DNA of 64,000 nucleotides from Vigna angularis (taxonomy: Eukaryota > Streptophyta > Magnoliopsida > Fabales > Fabaceae), in NCBI RefSeq assembly GCF_016808095.1, contig NC_068975.1, positions 4,889,501-4,953,500 of the forward strand, given 5' to 3'. The notes beneath the pieces were generated by a model, which saw only the letters and a program-made list of their open reading frames with translations, was not told the DNA's origin and did not search any database. Both the position numbers and the translations under genes were made by a program. Shown here piece after piece: positions 36,490 to 47,229 of the stretch (position 1 is the stretch's first letter; every line of letters begins with the position of its first letter).

Positions 36490-37660
36490 TATGGACCTTC
36501 TGGTCATAACTATTCTAATCTATTGTTGGACCTTGTGGGCTTCTTACCGTAAACCCCACAAACTCCTATTTTTTATTACGCTCTATTGAAATATTGAGTT
36601 AAACCATTTATTTCTTATCTAATGCTTAACTACCTCTTGAAAACTGTGATCAAAGAGGAAGCAAAGATAGTAATATTGACTACAAGACAACCTAAGAGTT
36701 TCTATGTGACAAAAGATTGGTGGACTATCTCTTAGCCTTCAAGCAGTTATGGAAGCTTAGAACATTCATGCATTAAACTAGAACCAGAGTATAAAGAATG
36801 AGTGTTCAACAAGACCCAAGCTAGCACTGACTTGGAGAAAAAAAAAATGTAGATTATTTTATTCTACAAGTCACATATTAGGTGTCTTTGATCTAACACA
36901 CAAAGCGACAAAAGCAACAGATGTAAATCAAAGGATTAAAGCTGGGTGGATGAAATCAAGGGATGGTTTGGGTGTTATTAGAGATATGGAAAGATGCTTC
37001 TAAAGCTAAAGAAAAAATTTTACTCCATAAGACAAGTGACAATGCTACTCTCTCCAGAGTCAAAAAAACTAAATCAAACAAATAGAAAACCCTGTCAAAC
37101 AAATAAAATTAAGGCCCAATGTCCTTTATGCAAATCTCCTATTTCCTATGGAAATCTCAAAGTTATTCTGGCAAGGAATTCCCAATTTTTCACTAGGATT
37201 ATCAATCATCCATATGAAGGGTGTTACCATTACAACATTATTTTTTAAAGTTCTATTACTCCTCTAATAGTGAAGAACCGTAAGAAACGTAAAGGAATCC
37301 CAGGATGAAATTCTAACAGAAATTTCTTTGTTCCATGTTGAAGCCTTTAGAAATTAGTAACAGGTGCTCAGCAGTCATCAAGGGTAGGTTTGTGCATGCT
37401 GCATCCCAGATTTGGTACATACTTCTAAAATATAGGCTAGTACAATTCCCCACCACCCCTCTACCTAAAAAGGGTTTATATCCATAAAAATAAAAACCAA
37501 TTTTCCAAATTCAAGTACACTCTCCTATGATCCTATCTTCGTATTTCCAAGCACATCCTATGAAAGATTTTTAGTTATAGAAAGCAGAAAATTGTAGAGG
37601 GATTACTTTAAGGCTCTAGTTTGTAGAGAGGGTTTTATAGAAAAGGAAGATTTAACTGAC
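36490..37660. other. Spacer between PGPP1 copy 2 and the FHA exon
   Basis: No gene or element end recognised. It would have to contain the promoter of copy 2 and, if the FHA gene were complete, its later exons; I could not recognise FHA-domain text here on the minus strand. Confidence 0.4.
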
Positions 37661-37946
37661 CAACTGGTTCAAGAAGCCATCTTTCTGCAATATTGGCATT
37701 TGTTGTCGTTGTTGTTGGGGGTGCAGCCTCTGAGGCATGTACAACTCTAAGGTTCTGCTTTTCTTTTGCTTTGAATCCAGCACCAGCTTGTGGGTGCAAC
37801 AGAAAGCACTTGGGCGAATGATGGTGGGTTACTGAACTGAAAGCAACTGAGGTAGGTTTGGAGTGAAGCAAAAGTGGTGAATTCCACCAAGTTTGAGACT
37901 TTGGAAATTTTGAAAGGGAGAGAGAAGGTACAAATATAGTTTCCAT
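37661..37946 (-). pseudogene. First exon of a plastid FHA-domain protein; later exons not found
   Basis: Encodes METIFVPSLSLSKFPKSQTW, a Ser/Thr/His-rich stretch typical of a chloroplast transit peptide, then RVVHASEAAPPTTTTT and AERWLLEPVG, ending at a good splice donor (TTG|GTCAGT). The ERW.LEPVG junction is what I know from plant plastid proteins with a single FHA (phosphothreonine-binding) domain, where the FHA domain follows in the next exon. That domain was not found in the 1.1 kb downstream, before PGPP1 copy 2. Either the intron is interrupted beyond recognition or the gene is a remnant. Family call from memory. Confidence 0.55.
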
Positions 37947-38043
37947 TTCAGCTATAATTGTTAGACAGTGAGAGAAAACTAGTTAGGTGATGTTTGCTCA
38001 TATGGGTTGGCTCGGTGGTCCTGGTGATCAAAGATAAACCCGA

Positions 38044-38604
38044 GGCTATTGCTTCCTGCACCCGCTACTTTCTGCCTGCAACCCCCATCGAGTGTGTGAA
38101 ATGTCAGAATCACCCTTATAAATTTTTAATCTAACCCTACCTCTTTCTCCTTTCTCCTTCCCCGCCGGCGCCGTTCAAGCCGTCATGAGCAACCGCTCAA
38201 GAATTCGTAAGGCGCGCCGGCAGCGAAAGCCACCACGATTTGAGGAGCAATCCCTGGCTCTCCGGTGATTTCGTGCTAAAAGTCGGCTTACGTGATCATT
38301 TTCTTCTTGATTTGAATGTTTGAGTTTGGAGAAAGAAGAAAGGTTGATGGGAGAAGGTGGAAGAGAATAGAAGGAGATGTTTGGTGGTGTGAGAGAGGTA
38401 GGAACGGTTATGATAAAAATGACGAAAGAGAGGGAGAACACGTATCTCTGGTTCTTGAACATCATCATCTTCCAACAGCCTGCAACAAAACACAGCGTCT
38501 TCTTCCATGGAGGACTCTGTTTTAAATAAAATTCAAGGGGGCAAAAGGGTAATAAAATCTTGTCGGGATGCGTATAGCACTTTGGGATGCAGAAATCAAA
38601 AGCC
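38044..38604. mobile_element. Possible small Mutator-like element
   Basis: Left end GGCTATTGCTTCCTGCACCC and right end, read in reverse, GGCTTTTGATTTCTGCATCC are similar. The 9-bp flanks TAAACCCGA and TAAATCTGA agree at 7 of 9 positions. The inside includes a GC-rich patch (38155-38290) and a minus-strand frame starting MEEDAVFCCRLLEDDDVQEP (from 38508), unlike the AT-rich surroundings. This suggests a captured gene piece, but I do not recognise the source. Confidence 0.4.
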
Positions 38605-39486
38605 TAAATCTGAAAGGTTATATTGGTGTGACTAATTGAAAATAGGGGTGGTCAAACAATTTATTTCCCATCAAGAAATTTGGTGTTCTAAGGAATCTTT
38701 TTCTCCAATAAGATTGGGTAATAATAATAAAAATAAATAAATAACCCATGCACAGTATACTTAAATGTTATTATTAAATCAAAGATATTTATTATAAATT
38801 TATAATCAAGTCCAAACTTGAAAATCGTTATCTTCATGGCAGCTTATTTTCATACATTCCAATTTTGCACTTCCATAAAGCTGTGAAATGACCTACTTAT
38901 CTTTGTCTTCTCTCCTTCGTTATAAATTAGATTTTGAATTTATTTTATATTTTAGATTCTATAAATTGAAATATTAGATATATAAAACTTACATTTTGCT
39001 GAGCACACTAAGAAGAAAAGAAAAGATAAAGTTTAGGGGGAGTATCAAAGATGCAAAGAAGATAAGAGTTTCTTTTATAATTGTATATGCTCATATGCTA
39101 ATTTTTAACAAACTGAATGATAAAGTTTGACGTTTTTTAAGCAATATAATAGGATATACGTTTAAAAACTCTGCCTTGAAATTGTTCCGTCCATAACTGA
39201 AGTGTTTGTAATTTATTTTGGATCTATAATATAATAAATTAAGGATTATATCTTCTTTGTAACATCAGCACATTAGATAACTTATTGATGTGTATGATTC
39301 CATTCCTTTCAAAAATTTAAGTTAAAACAAATTGTTTAACGCTCTTCTCACGTATCTCAATATATCTTTTAACATGTTCAAATCTTTTATAGATATTTAA
39401 ACTCATCAACGCTTTGAATCTCAAAGGAGTGATTAAAACAAACTAAAAAAATATCGAAACCACTGTTTTTACAATTAAAACTTTAT
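38605..39486. other. AT-rich spacer
   Basis: No gene, RNA or element end recognised between the two Mutator-like elements. Confidence 0.5.
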
Positions 39487-39707
39487 TTCAATCAAGGTTT
39501 AAAGTCTCGGTTGGTCCTCATTTTTGTATGACTGTCTCAATTGGTCATATTTTTTGTAAAAATGAGTCAATTTTACCCTAACCGTTAAGTGCTCTTAAAC
39601 AGTGTTAAATTTAGCTGATGTATTTATACTGATGTGCATTGTTTGATTAGATGAAATTTTTATTTAAATTAAAAAATTATGACGTGACAAAATTGAATTG
39701 ATTTATA

Positions 39708-39998
39708 TTAAAATAATATCTCAAGACCCAAAACCGCTGTCAGAAATGCTGAGATGAATGTAGTTGCAAAGATTGTGCCATAGCAACCCTCTGCCTTGCA
39801 CATTGCAAACCAATATGTTCGTAGTGTAAACGCCAAAATTGACACTCCAAAGACATTTGGAAAGTTTACTGATTTGAAATCCGTAATGTGGGAAAATGGT
39901 GCTTTGAGGAACCCCAATAACCTAAAATCTTCCACTGAAAGGAAATTAGCTTCTTTGGATCTTAAATTAGGTTCAACTTTGGATAAGAAACATTCCAT
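39708..39998 (-). pseudogene. Captured fragment of an unidentified membrane protein
   Basis: The minus-strand frame ends in LAFTLRTYWFAMCKAEGCYG then TIFATTFISAFLTAVLGLEI, a hydrophobic membrane-like segment, preceded by a soluble part with KEANFLSVEDFRLLGFLKAP. The two parts may be neighbouring exons joined or two captured pieces. I cannot name the donor. Its position inside the inverted repeats marks it as cargo. Confidence 0.45.
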
Positions 39999-40099
39999 CT
40001 CTCAAGTGCAGAGTCAGAATGATTTCTTTAATCTCATTAAGAAGAAAACATTGATGAACTCTTCTTCAGTTCTTCCAGATTCGGAGGGAAATAGTTAAC

Positions 40100-40436
40100 G
40101 AATATGCGGAGGCGGCTGTCGAGCTTGGGCGACAATCGGTAGTGTTGGAACGGGAAGTAGAGGAAGGCGAAGAAGGGTTAGGGTTAGAGCACGTGTAGGA
40201 AGGGAACGACACGTGGTGCGTCGCGGTTAGGGACAATCAGGTGTTGCGCTTGGACATGGATAGCATGAGGACGCGGGTTCATCAACTGGAACGCGAGTGT
40301 TCCTTGATGAAGAGAGTAATCGCCAAGTTTGATAAGTTCGACGAAAGCGATGGCCGTGGCGGCGGTTGGAGGGCGTCGCTGGGGCGGAAGTTTGTATGTC
40401 TGTGTTGGTTAGGAAGTTGTTTCCTTTTTCATTAGA
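40100..40436 (+). pseudogene. Captured NPH3-type C-terminal fragment
   Basis: The plus-strand frame has DTWCVAVRDNQVLRLDMDSM then RTRVHQLERECSLMKRVIAK and ASLGRKF. In NPH3/RPT2 (BTB) phototropism-pathway proteins this coiled-coil stretch follows the NPH3 domain, usually as DNQVLK..MD.MR.RV.ELEREC..MK. Upstream, VNEYAEAAVELGRQSVVLER is open but is separated by a stop near 40195. The piece has no domain start and is enclosed by the TIRs. Confidence 0.65.
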
Positions 40437-40949
40437 TTTTGTTGGTCGAAAAATTGGAGATACCAGGGGCTGATTATGGTAGTTTATTGAAAATAATTTT
40501 CCAGGAAAAAGAAAAATTGCAACGATGACCTTTTGTGTTGATGCAAAAAGGAAAAAGAAACCTGACGACGACGTTTTTTAGTTTGAGAGGGATATAGGGT
40601 GTGTGTTTGGGGAGTGAAGGTTTAAGGGGGGAGTGGGAAGGAAGGAGCTTAGGCAGAGCGGAAGAGATGAAAGATGATCAGTGGTTGGAGAGAAGAAGAA
40701 GCACCACTGCCACGTGTGATGATTCTAAAACATATCACTCATTCAAATTTAATGGAAAATGCCATGTCATAAAAAAATACATACAGCTCAGCTCAAGTTA
40801 ACAGCGTTTAAGACAACTTAACGGTTAGGGTAAAATTGACTCATTTTTACAAAAAATATGACCTAATTGAAACAGTTGCAAAAATGAGGACTCAACTGAG
40901 ATTACCATACAAAAATGAGGACCAACCGAGGGTTTAAACCTTCAAACAA

Positions 40950-42056
40950 CATATAATTGAAGACTATATCAATATAACTCTCTCATCAACTCTAAATCCC
41001 CTCTCTCTTCTCTTATAAGTATGTATCAACATCTAAGGGATTGTCTGCTTTCTTATAACATACACCATCAGCACAGTCAAATACAAATATAAACAAACCG
41101 AAAGGTAATCTAGTATTCACATTACAAAGCATGTGGATTAATAAAGACTACAATATATTTATCGAATCATGGATCAAAACATTTTATGCATGTTCAAAAA
41201 TAGCCACTAGTTATCTTGAGTTATCACCAATCCCACTCATACAAAGTCATCAATCAACTTACTCACACCACCGAGCTACCATTCTTGCTCACACAGAGCT
41301 ACCAAGTCTCTTGCTCACAGAAAGTTATAGTATTACCATATGATAGACAAGACAACATTATACGATCTTGTTTAACATCTAACATGGTACAAATGTGTTA
41401 AACCAATAAACAAATAAAAGTAATTTAACCTTGTACTACATGAAAATCAATAAATACTAATTTTATGTTGTAGGAAATGTCCACTACTTCTATTTGTCAA
41501 AAAGATTTGTTAGTTGATGGCTCGCTCCAAGAGGCTTGGATAGCCATTCTTCATGGTATAGTGAGGCAGGGATTGGAATCCATGAATCAAGAAGTAGAGG
41601 TGCAGCGGAATAATGAAGTTGTATGGTGAAAATGGAATCCACTAATAATGATTTGAGTTTACAAGAATACAATGAAAACACTCAATTGCACTCCTCACAC
41701 CACTCAAACGAGAAATAGCAATTACAAAGAGAGGAATCTCTCACTCTCAAAAACCCAAGAGATGAATCACTCAATCCCTTTACAACACACAAGAGTAATC
41801 TCAGCTCTCACCCCTGGCTATCCTTGCATAGGTAGCCAAACACATATTGATGAAGAAACCTGATCAAAAGAGACTCTCCAAAGTGCAAATATATCAGAAA
41901 GTTGAAGTCAAAAGTAGTCTTGAAGTAAATCTTGATGTGTAATCACCAAATGAAGCTTAGATTCTCCAAGAACGTTTCTTGAGATCACCTGTAATCAAAA
42001 CTCAACAAATTTATTAGTATTTGAAAATTAGAATGTTATAGAAACAGGTCTCAAGT
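40950..42056. other. Spacer without recognised genes
   Basis: AT-rich. The short repeated phrase 'cacaccaccgagctaccattcttgctcacacagagctaccaag' at 41260-41320 is a minor tandem duplication. No gene is seen. Confidence 0.4.
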
Positions 42057-42190
<134 letters not shown>

Positions 42191-42199
42191 TTCCTAATC

Positions 42200-42600
42200 T
42201 TTTTGTAGTTTAATCGATTATGTTATGTGCATAATCGTTTATGCTTTTGTGTCTGTTTTAACTGATTATTACCCGTGTATAATCGATTATTTGACCCTTT
42301 AAGCCTATAACTGCCTTTTTCAACTAACCTAACAGATTAGGTTATTTGTATAATGGATTAGACCTTATGTTCTGTTTTAATCGATTATTGAACTTATATA
42401 ACCGATTATATTGACACTTAGGCTTATTAGTCATCCATTTACCTTTCTTAACAAATTATGTTACTTATATAACATATTATACCTTTCTTTCTGTTTTAAT
42501 CCATTATATAACATATATAATCGATTATATGCCCATAATATAGAATCTAAGAGTTCTGGCTTAATGTAATGGATTACACCACTTATCTAGTCGATTCATA
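42200..42600. repeat. Cluster of TAATCGATTA-type palindromes
   Basis: About ten perfect or near-perfect copies of the palindrome (A)TAATCGATTA(T), spaced 30-60 bp apart with phrases such as 'tctgttttaatcgattat' and 'tatataatcgattat' recurring. Some copies have drifted (TAATGGATTA, CAAATTATG). The same palindrome appears at 63832-63862. No coding is seen. Confidence 0.7.
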
Positions 42601-43085
42601 TTACCAGAAACTTGATATCTAATCTATTTTAGGCTTCATTTTCTAACCATGAATGGATTCAAACATCTAACACTAACAAGTTAAAGATATAAAACATTTG
42701 TTATGTCATTTTTTTGTGCAAGAATGATTAAAACCATTTATAATCATTTAAATATATTCATCATCAAAAACTAAAATGTATAGGGACTATCTTCCCATAT
42801 CAACATTTATGAAGGGTTATTCCTCCTTCTTCCCTTTGAGTTATGTAAGAGTGTCCAAAGGGTACCTTTTTTGTGTGCTTTAACCTATATATTATATTAA
42901 AACCACTACGGGAGTAGGATTATGACCATAAATTATTATTTTTATTGTAATGTATGTATTAATTAATAGGTTTCTATTGGCTAGTAGTGGGTTTGAAGTT
43001 CCTGATGAGTATTAATGGGCTAGGTAGGCCTACTTGGGCTTTTTTGTCATCTTAGCACTAGATTTTGGAGTTAAACATTTAGCTT

Positions 43086-43088
<3 letters not shown>

Positions 43089-43165
<77 letters not shown>
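43089..43165. repeat. (TA)n microsatellite
   Basis: Nearly pure TA repeat of about 38 units, just left of the LTR fragment. Confidence 0.98.
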
Positions 43166-43167
<2 letters not shown>

Positions 43168-43169
43168 AT

Positions 43170-43864
43170 GTGCCTGGGTGGTTATTACATGTAATGAAAC
43201 TATGTAATGATTTGTGTTATAACATAAAACTATGTCTTTCCTTGTATTGTGATCGGTTGTGTGAGCTTTTTGTACTACGTTACGATAAGGATGTTAGGTC
43301 TCGAGTAGAGACAGAGATTCGAGTGTCACCCTTCCTCCTACGCGAGGACTCAAGAGGGTTGGATGTCTTGTCCAAAGGCTTCGGCTTGTGCTAAGTATAG
43401 TGCACTGATGCGCATAGTATCGATGTTTTTACTCGTTAGTCCTTTAGAAGTCAGGGATATAGGTTTGAAGTTGTGATGGGAGATGACTTGAATTGCCTGG
43501 TTGTGAGAACAGGATATGATGACACGATACAAGGAAGTGACATTGGTTTATGAACGAATAGACTATGATGTTAAGTTTGTGACAAAATATGATTTCATGG
43601 TTATTTTATTCTGTGATTAACATGAATACATTATGTTATATGTTATGTTATTTCTAGTTGCTCACCCTTGCGTGTTTGTGGTTATTATTTCCACCTACGA
43701 TGATCGTACTTGTACGGGAGTAGATGGTGTTGTAGATAAGACCGGTTCAAAGTAGTTGACGAGAGTTGAAAAGTTTAAGTTCAGGAATTATAAAGTATTT
43801 TCATTGATGGCTTGAGCACAAAAACACACTTTTCACCCCTTGGGGGTAGATTTGGGGATCTGAC
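43170..43864. mobile_element. LTR fragment of a gypsy family
   Basis: Text 'gctcacccttgcgtgtttgtgg' and 'gatgatcgtacttgtacgggagtagatggtgttg' parallels 6480-6600 and 46480-46560, and the block ends ..GATCTGACA. It is the terminal portion of an LTR whose other end has been lost into the TA repeat. Confidence 0.5.
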
Positions 43865-44127
43865 AGCTCTCATCTTCTCTTTCTAGGGTTCTTCTATCTC
43901 TTTCATTCCATTATTCATCTAGTTTCACCATGCTAATGGTGAACTAAATTCTATTTGTTGTTGGGGAATGATTTAAACCTTTGTAAACTCTTATGTATTG
44001 AATTGATTCTTAATTATATATGCTTATTTCATTAATTGTTAGGGTAATTCTTCTTCACTCAATGCTTGCTTTGTTTAACTCATTCATTAGCATGATGTAT
44101 GATTTGCATGAGTACCGAAAGGTATCT
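43865..44127. other. Older repeat, left half (split by the solo LTR)
   Basis: Together with 46830-47110 this forms a continuous sequence once the solo LTR is removed: ..GTACCGAAAGGTATCT joins TTACAATTCAGG. It looks like noncoding retroelement debris; no family is named. Confidence 0.4.
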
Positions 44128-44685
44128 TGTAAGATCCTTGAAAATATTTGTAAGTTAGATACTAGATAAAAAAAAAATTTGGAAAGGATAAGTGTTCTAC
44201 GTAGCTTTGAGATCAGAATTCATCAAATTGCAAATAAAAAATTATTTTTGTAATAGTAAAATGAATAAAAAAATGAATAGTTAAAATGAATAGTAAAAAA
44301 TGAATAGTAAATTTTTTTTGCTATAAATAGCCAAGGGGGGGAGGCTGAAAATTTACACCAAAGAACTTAGAAAATTTTTTAGAGAAGAGAGTTGGAAGAA
44401 TTTCTAATTGCAAAGGGGATATTCTGGAAGTTTTCAGAGAGCGAGGAGATTAAGTATGTAATAGAGGTAAGGGGAGTTACATTTTTGTTTGGTATTATTT
44501 TGAGTCTTGTATATGTTGCTTTTGGTTGATCTTAAATCTTGAAAGTGAAGTATTTTGTTTCTGTATGATTTTTAAATTTTGGATGAGAAATGCGTCTGTG
44601 TTTATATCCAAGTGTGATAGTTTTAAATGTGATGTTGATTATGTTATGTCATATGTATGCTATTAATTGTTTATTTTTGTATTTT

Positions 44686-45120
44686 TGGATGGATTAGAAG
44701 TTGTCTAACCGGCTCTGCCAGATTCAACTTCTTGTTTCCCCATACTTTATATTCTTTTCCTTATTCGTTTTTATTTTTGGATGGATTAGAAGTTGTCTAA
44801 CCGGCTCTGCCAGATTCAACTTCTTGTTTCCCCATACTGTATATTGTTTTCCTCATTCGTTTTTATTTTTGGAAGGATTAGAAGTTGTCTAATCGGCTCT
44901 GCCAGATTCAACTTCTTATTTCCCCAAACCTGTTATTATTCTTATTATTTAATTACATTGTATTCCTGGAAGGATGAGAAGTTGTCTAACCGGCTCTGCC
45001 AGATTCAACTTCTTGTTTCCCCAGAACTTTTATTGTTCTATTTAATTTTTATTACATCTTCTTGGAAGGATTAGAAGTTGTCTAACCGGCTCTGCCAGAT
45101 TCAACTTCTTGTTTCCCCAA
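44686..45120. repeat. Five tandem hairpin-forming units
   Basis: Units of about 90 bp share a conserved core in which GAAGTTG pairs with CAACTTC, TCT with AGA and GGC with GCC, then TTGTTTCCCCA. Linkers between cores vary in sequence, but the paired core is almost unchanged: one C/T change in unit 3, in the unpaired AACC. Confidence 0.9.
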
Positions 45121-46156
45121 GAATTTTTATGTATTAAGATTATTTTAATGATTGTCAAACATTTGATTCTTCTACGATGACCATTTATAGTAATATTTTA
45201 TTATTGTTATTTTATTTGTAATATATTTATCTTGTATGATTTCTGTGATGAATTTAATCTGTTTTGAATGAGTTTGTTGGCTGAAATTGATCTTGTTGGA
45301 AGGTCTGGAGTAAGGGTTCTGTAATAGCTTGTATATGGGTATTAAATAGATGTACAGATACTGTTTGAGGTTGTTGTGAGAGGAAGTAAAAATATTAAAA
45401 TTAGGCATTTTAGATTTGGAGCATAAGAGAACAAGGTAGATAATTTAAATAAATAAATTGTTAATTATTGAGGGCCTCCCTTTGTTGGTAGGATAGAGGA
45501 ACCTTAAAAACCTGAGTTGGCACATCCCTGATCATAGAGCAACCCTGGCCTGGTCCAGTCAGTTGTGACTAGTCATATGTGCTGGCGTCGAAGGTGAGTT
45601 TGATGCGTTCAGACATCTGGGTCCTCTCCGGTGACCAATTGGGGTAAAGAAAGATCTCTACTAAGATGAAAATAAAATAAAATAAGTTGATTGTAGATGC
45701 ATAAAGTTATCATGGTAAAAACTTCATATATATTTTATTTATCGTTACATTGAACTCAAACTTTAATATGTAGTTGCTAAGATATGTTGAAGTGTTTTGG
45801 CTGATCTAAGATCTTTGATTAAAATACGTTGAGTTATACTCGTTATGGTCAAAATGAGTTTATAATATGAAGTATGATATCTGGCAATATGTTTAATTTA
45901 TTGACACCAAAATAGGTTATTGACAAATTATGATTAGAGAATGAACATGATTGAGTTATGTGGATAAGAGGTTATGAATGGTTGATTTGATAAAATGTTG
46001 GAGTGGATAAGAGAGTATGAAATGTTGATTTGATGAAATGTTGGAGTGGATATAAGAAATCATTGCTTATGAAATGATGTTTACTACGGGGAGTAGTATG
46101 TTCGGTTTATACCATGAGAGCTTGATATGAGCAAAGTAACACCTGAGGTTTATGAA

Positions 46157-46325
46157 AGCAGGCAGAAAATGGTCTGACCATAAGGCTTTGACATAAATAT
46201 ATGGTTCATAAGTTTTATAGAAGCAGGCAGAGAGAGGTCTGACCATAAGGCTTCAGAAAGTAAGATATAGTATACAGGTGAGACTTAAGGAAGCAGGCAG
46301 AGAGCGGTCTGACCATAAGGCTTCG
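46157..46325. repeat. Three direct repeats in the solo LTR
   Basis: Three copies of 'gaagcaggcagagagcggtctgaccataaggctt', spaced by about 35-45 bp of unlike sequence. A second conserved-core array in the same LTR. Confidence 0.85.
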
Positions 46326-47229
46326 TGAGTAAGCATGGTACACTTGTAAAGTTTATGAAAATGAGGAAGATGATTTTGATAATGATGAATTAATGACATC
46401 GGGATAATGATATTTTATCAATTGCAGAAATACATGATTGAAATATTTTTATTACAAGTTTAATGATTTATATGATATGGTTGGCTTACCCTTATTTGTG
46501 TGTGCTATGATCATATAACTCATGTTATATGTGAATAGATAATGTTGCAGATGCGGTTGAAAAAGCTTAGAGATGAGGGAGATGCGGGGAAAAACTTTCA
46601 GGGATATTTTGTAAAAAGAATAGATTTGTATTGGAAAAATTATGTTGTGTAAAACTTATAAGTTGAAATTTCGAATTTATGTTAAGTGGTGAAGACTATA
46701 TTGTTTGAAGTTTGTAAGTTTGGTATTGTACTTTTGGAGAATTGAAATAAAGTTTGATTGTTTATAGAAGATATCAAATTAATTTAGTCTCTACTATCAG
46801 TAATACCCTTTAAATATTAAGGTGTTACATATCTTACAATTCAGGTTCTGGAGAATTATTCCCAGAAGCAGTATTGCTCAGGAATGGGGGTATGAGTTCT
46901 GGTTGTCTTAAACTACTAATCGTAATGCAAAATTAATTGTTAGGGATGCAAGGAATTGTGACCTAGTTATTAAGGATAGACTTTCTTCCCTGAGAAATCA
47001 GGTTTTAAGTACTTTAGATAGTGACATTGACATTAATGAAGAAGTAGAATTCGTATATACATGAGAGAAAACTAGGTGAAATCTAACCCCAACAACATAT
47101 TCATCTCATATTATCAACTTCATCCATCCATTCTAGTGTTTGGTCTCAATTGATCACATTGCATTTGCATTCAAAACCCCAAAAATTGTTCTTCTTAAGT
47201 CTTAATTAGTTAAGCAATTACACAACTGT

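Larger units (their letters stand above)
39496..40940. mobile_element. Pack-MULE with captured gene fragments
   Basis: Long terminal inverted repeats: 39496-39622 and about 40790-40940 share, in opposite orientation, GGTTTAAA..CTCGGTTGGTCC, TCATTTTTGTATG and ATTTTTTGTAAAAATGAG plus the following 25 bases. The right copy has an extra block of about 36 bp. Flanking 9-mers TTCAATCAA (39487-39495) and TTCAAACAA (40941-40949) match at 8 of 9. Nine-base duplications and long TIRs define Mutator-like elements. There is no transposase. The inside carries host gene pieces on both strands. Confidence 0.85.
44128..46829. mobile_element. 2.7-kb solo LTR with TATCT target duplication
   Basis: Starts TGTAAGATCC, ends GGTGTTACA, and TATCT lies outside both ends (44123-44127 and 46830-46834). 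No coding region or second LTR. It contains a TATA-like ATAAATAGCC (about 44323), five tandem hairpin units (44686-45120) and three 'gcaggcagagagaggtctgaccataaggctt' units (46157-46325). The size and ends fit a large gypsy LTR left after LTR-LTR recombination. Confidence 0.85.
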
